Assembly: GCF_900086595.1 (NCBI RefSeq)
Contig: NZ_LT575472.1
Span: forward strand, 1,502,542-1,566,541
Source of the DNA: Clostridium nigeriense
Lineage (GTDB): Bacteria; Bacillota; Clostridia; Clostridiales; Clostridiaceae
DNA: 64,000 nt
Direction of reading: 5' to 3'
The notes beneath the pieces are model-generated. The model was not told where the DNA came from. It worked only from the letters and a program-made list of their open reading frames with translations, and made no database searches. Below are positions 63,426 through 64,000 of the stretch, one piece after another (positions within the stretch are counted from its first letter, which is position 1; each line of letters starts with the position of its first letter). The translations under genes and the position numbers were made by a program.

Positions 63426-63916
63426 AATTTAGTGTGTATTCTTTCTAAATAAAAAGTTATTAATAATGATAATGCGTAATCAAAAACTAAAAAAACAACT
63501 TGCGCTAATATCCAAAAAATTCCTAAAGGTAGTTTGGTTATTTGTATTGCAATAAAAGACTTAAATAAGAAGAAAGAAATAAAGAAAATCATATTAAAAA
63601 ATATAAGTTTTAATAATATTTCTAAAGGTATATTTTTTATCTTTTCAATAAAATACTTAACTATACCGTAAATACCGAAAAAAAGTATATATAATAAGAT
63701 TATATTAATAGGAAGTAAAAAGAATCCTATAATTGATGAAGATATATATACTAAAATAGCACTTTTCATTGATCCTCTTATTAAAGCTACTGGTATTAAA
63801 AGAGAAGCCAATGTAAGAATACTAATAGTACTTATAGGGAATATTAAATTTAAATATAAAATAATTAGTGTAAGCGCAATTAAGACAGCGCTTAGAGTAA
63901 TTTCTTTAGCTTTCAT
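63422..63916 (-). CDS. Membrane protein, ECF-transporter S component-like
   Basis: 164 residues with six hydrophobic helices. The short cytoplasmic start M-K-A-K-E-I-T-L-S-A-V-L-I-A-L and the compact six-helix build resemble S components of energy-coupling-factor vitamin/metal importers, though the helix-1 A-x-x-x-A motif is not clear enough to name a substrate. It starts 24 nt after the preceding gene's stop, so the two are co-transcribed. Confidence 0.7.
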   Translation of the reverse strand: MKAKEITLSAVLIALTLIILYLNLIFPISTISILTLASLLIPVALIRGSMKSAILVYISSSIIGFFLLPINIILLYILFFGIYGIVKYFIEKIKNIPLEILLKLIFFNMIFFISFFLFKSFIAIQITKLPLGIFWILAQVVFLVFDYALSLLITFYLERIHTKL

Positions 63917-63940
63917 ATAAAAACACCACCAATATTTTAA

Positions 63941-64000
63941 TTAACAACAATCTATAAGGTCACCGCCCATACATTCACACATGCTATCTAAGCACCAAAG
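63941..64000 (-). CDS. Cys-rich protein, N-terminus outside window
   Basis: Only the last 19 codons and the stop (TTA 63941-63943 on the plus strand) are inside. They read L-W-C-L-D-S-M-C-E-C-M-G-G-D-L-I-D-C-C, five Cys in 19 residues, suggesting a metal-binding or disulfide-rich tail. It immediately precedes the ECF-like membrane gene, so it belongs to the same operon. Family not identifiable from this fragment. Confidence 0.65.
   Translation of the reverse strand, partial: LWCLDSMCECMGGDLIDCC

Overview
The window is chromosomal DNA of a low-GC Gram-positive anaerobe, most likely a Clostridium sensu stricto species. The reasons are the very AT-rich sequence, strong AGGAGG-type ribosome binding sites, T-box and M-box leaders, short rho-independent terminators, and gene families typical of clostridia (RIC/hemerythrin proteins, CotH, YhgE/Pip, Bce-type modules, SEC-C methionine aminopeptidase). 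I saw no rRNA or tRNA genes, CRISPR array, insertion sequence or prophage. The species cannot be named from sequence reading alone.

Layout. 1-2.0 kb: the 5' end of a His-rich small protein, a beta-carbonic anhydrase and a membrane-anchored alpha/beta hydrolase. 2.1-5.4 kb: a magnesium module of promoter, M-box riboswitch, terminator, a 29-codon ORF enclosed in a long hairpin, and an MgtA-type P-type ATPase. 5.4-7.1 kb: HAD phosphatase plus ROK-type repressor. 7.3-10.6 kb: a nitrosative/oxidative stress group (RIC di-iron repair protein, DUF438-hemerythrin protein, Cys-rich Crp/Fnr regulator, nitroreductase). 10.9-13.2 kb: a glycogen phosphorylase gene broken by one in-frame TGA. 13.4-16.1 kb: DEAD-box helicase and a Trp T-box with trpS. 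16.1-18.5 kb: an NMT1/THI5-like ABC importer. 18.5-24.4 kb: a CotH kinase-like / DUF4956 / VTC polyphosphate polymerase operon divergent from a two-component system. 24.5-28.9 kb: tandem YhgE/Pip membrane proteins. 29-34.6 kb: small enzymes, transporters and several very small proteins.

34.7-43.2 kb is an envelope-stress region: BceRS-type two-component pair, ECF sigma factor with its anti-sigma, an HExxH membrane protein, a lipoprotein and a BceAB-type ABC transporter. 43.4-50.3 kb: ROK sugar kinase, flavin monooxygenase, SurE, ClC exchanger, amidase, TetR regulator and a rhomboid-like protein with a zinc tail. 50.6-53.8 kb: a three-gene unit of repeat protein, MoxR AAA+ ATPase and HExxH/vWA protein. 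54-60.5 kb: methionine aminopeptidase, HesB-like protein, a spermidine-synthase-fold protein, a VTT membrane protein and leuS with a Leu T-box. 60.7-64 kb: CoA-binding protein, YccF, MATE exporter and an ECF-type membrane protein.

Most genes are in short operons closed by clear terminators, several of them bidirectional. Two groups of genes look like coherent but poorly characterised systems: the CotH/DUF4956/VTC operon and the repeat/MoxR/vWA operon. The most unusual non-coding features are the start-codon-sequestering hairpin upstream of the Mg2+ ATPase, a hairpin with a conserved 35-nt loop seen twice (perhaps three times), a dispersed two-hairpin repeat at 13.2 and 63.4 kb, and a 15-bp inverted repeat framing the -10 box of the Crp/Fnr gene. 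Several start codons are placed downstream of the longest open frame because a Shine-Dalgarno sequence decides them; these are noted per gene.
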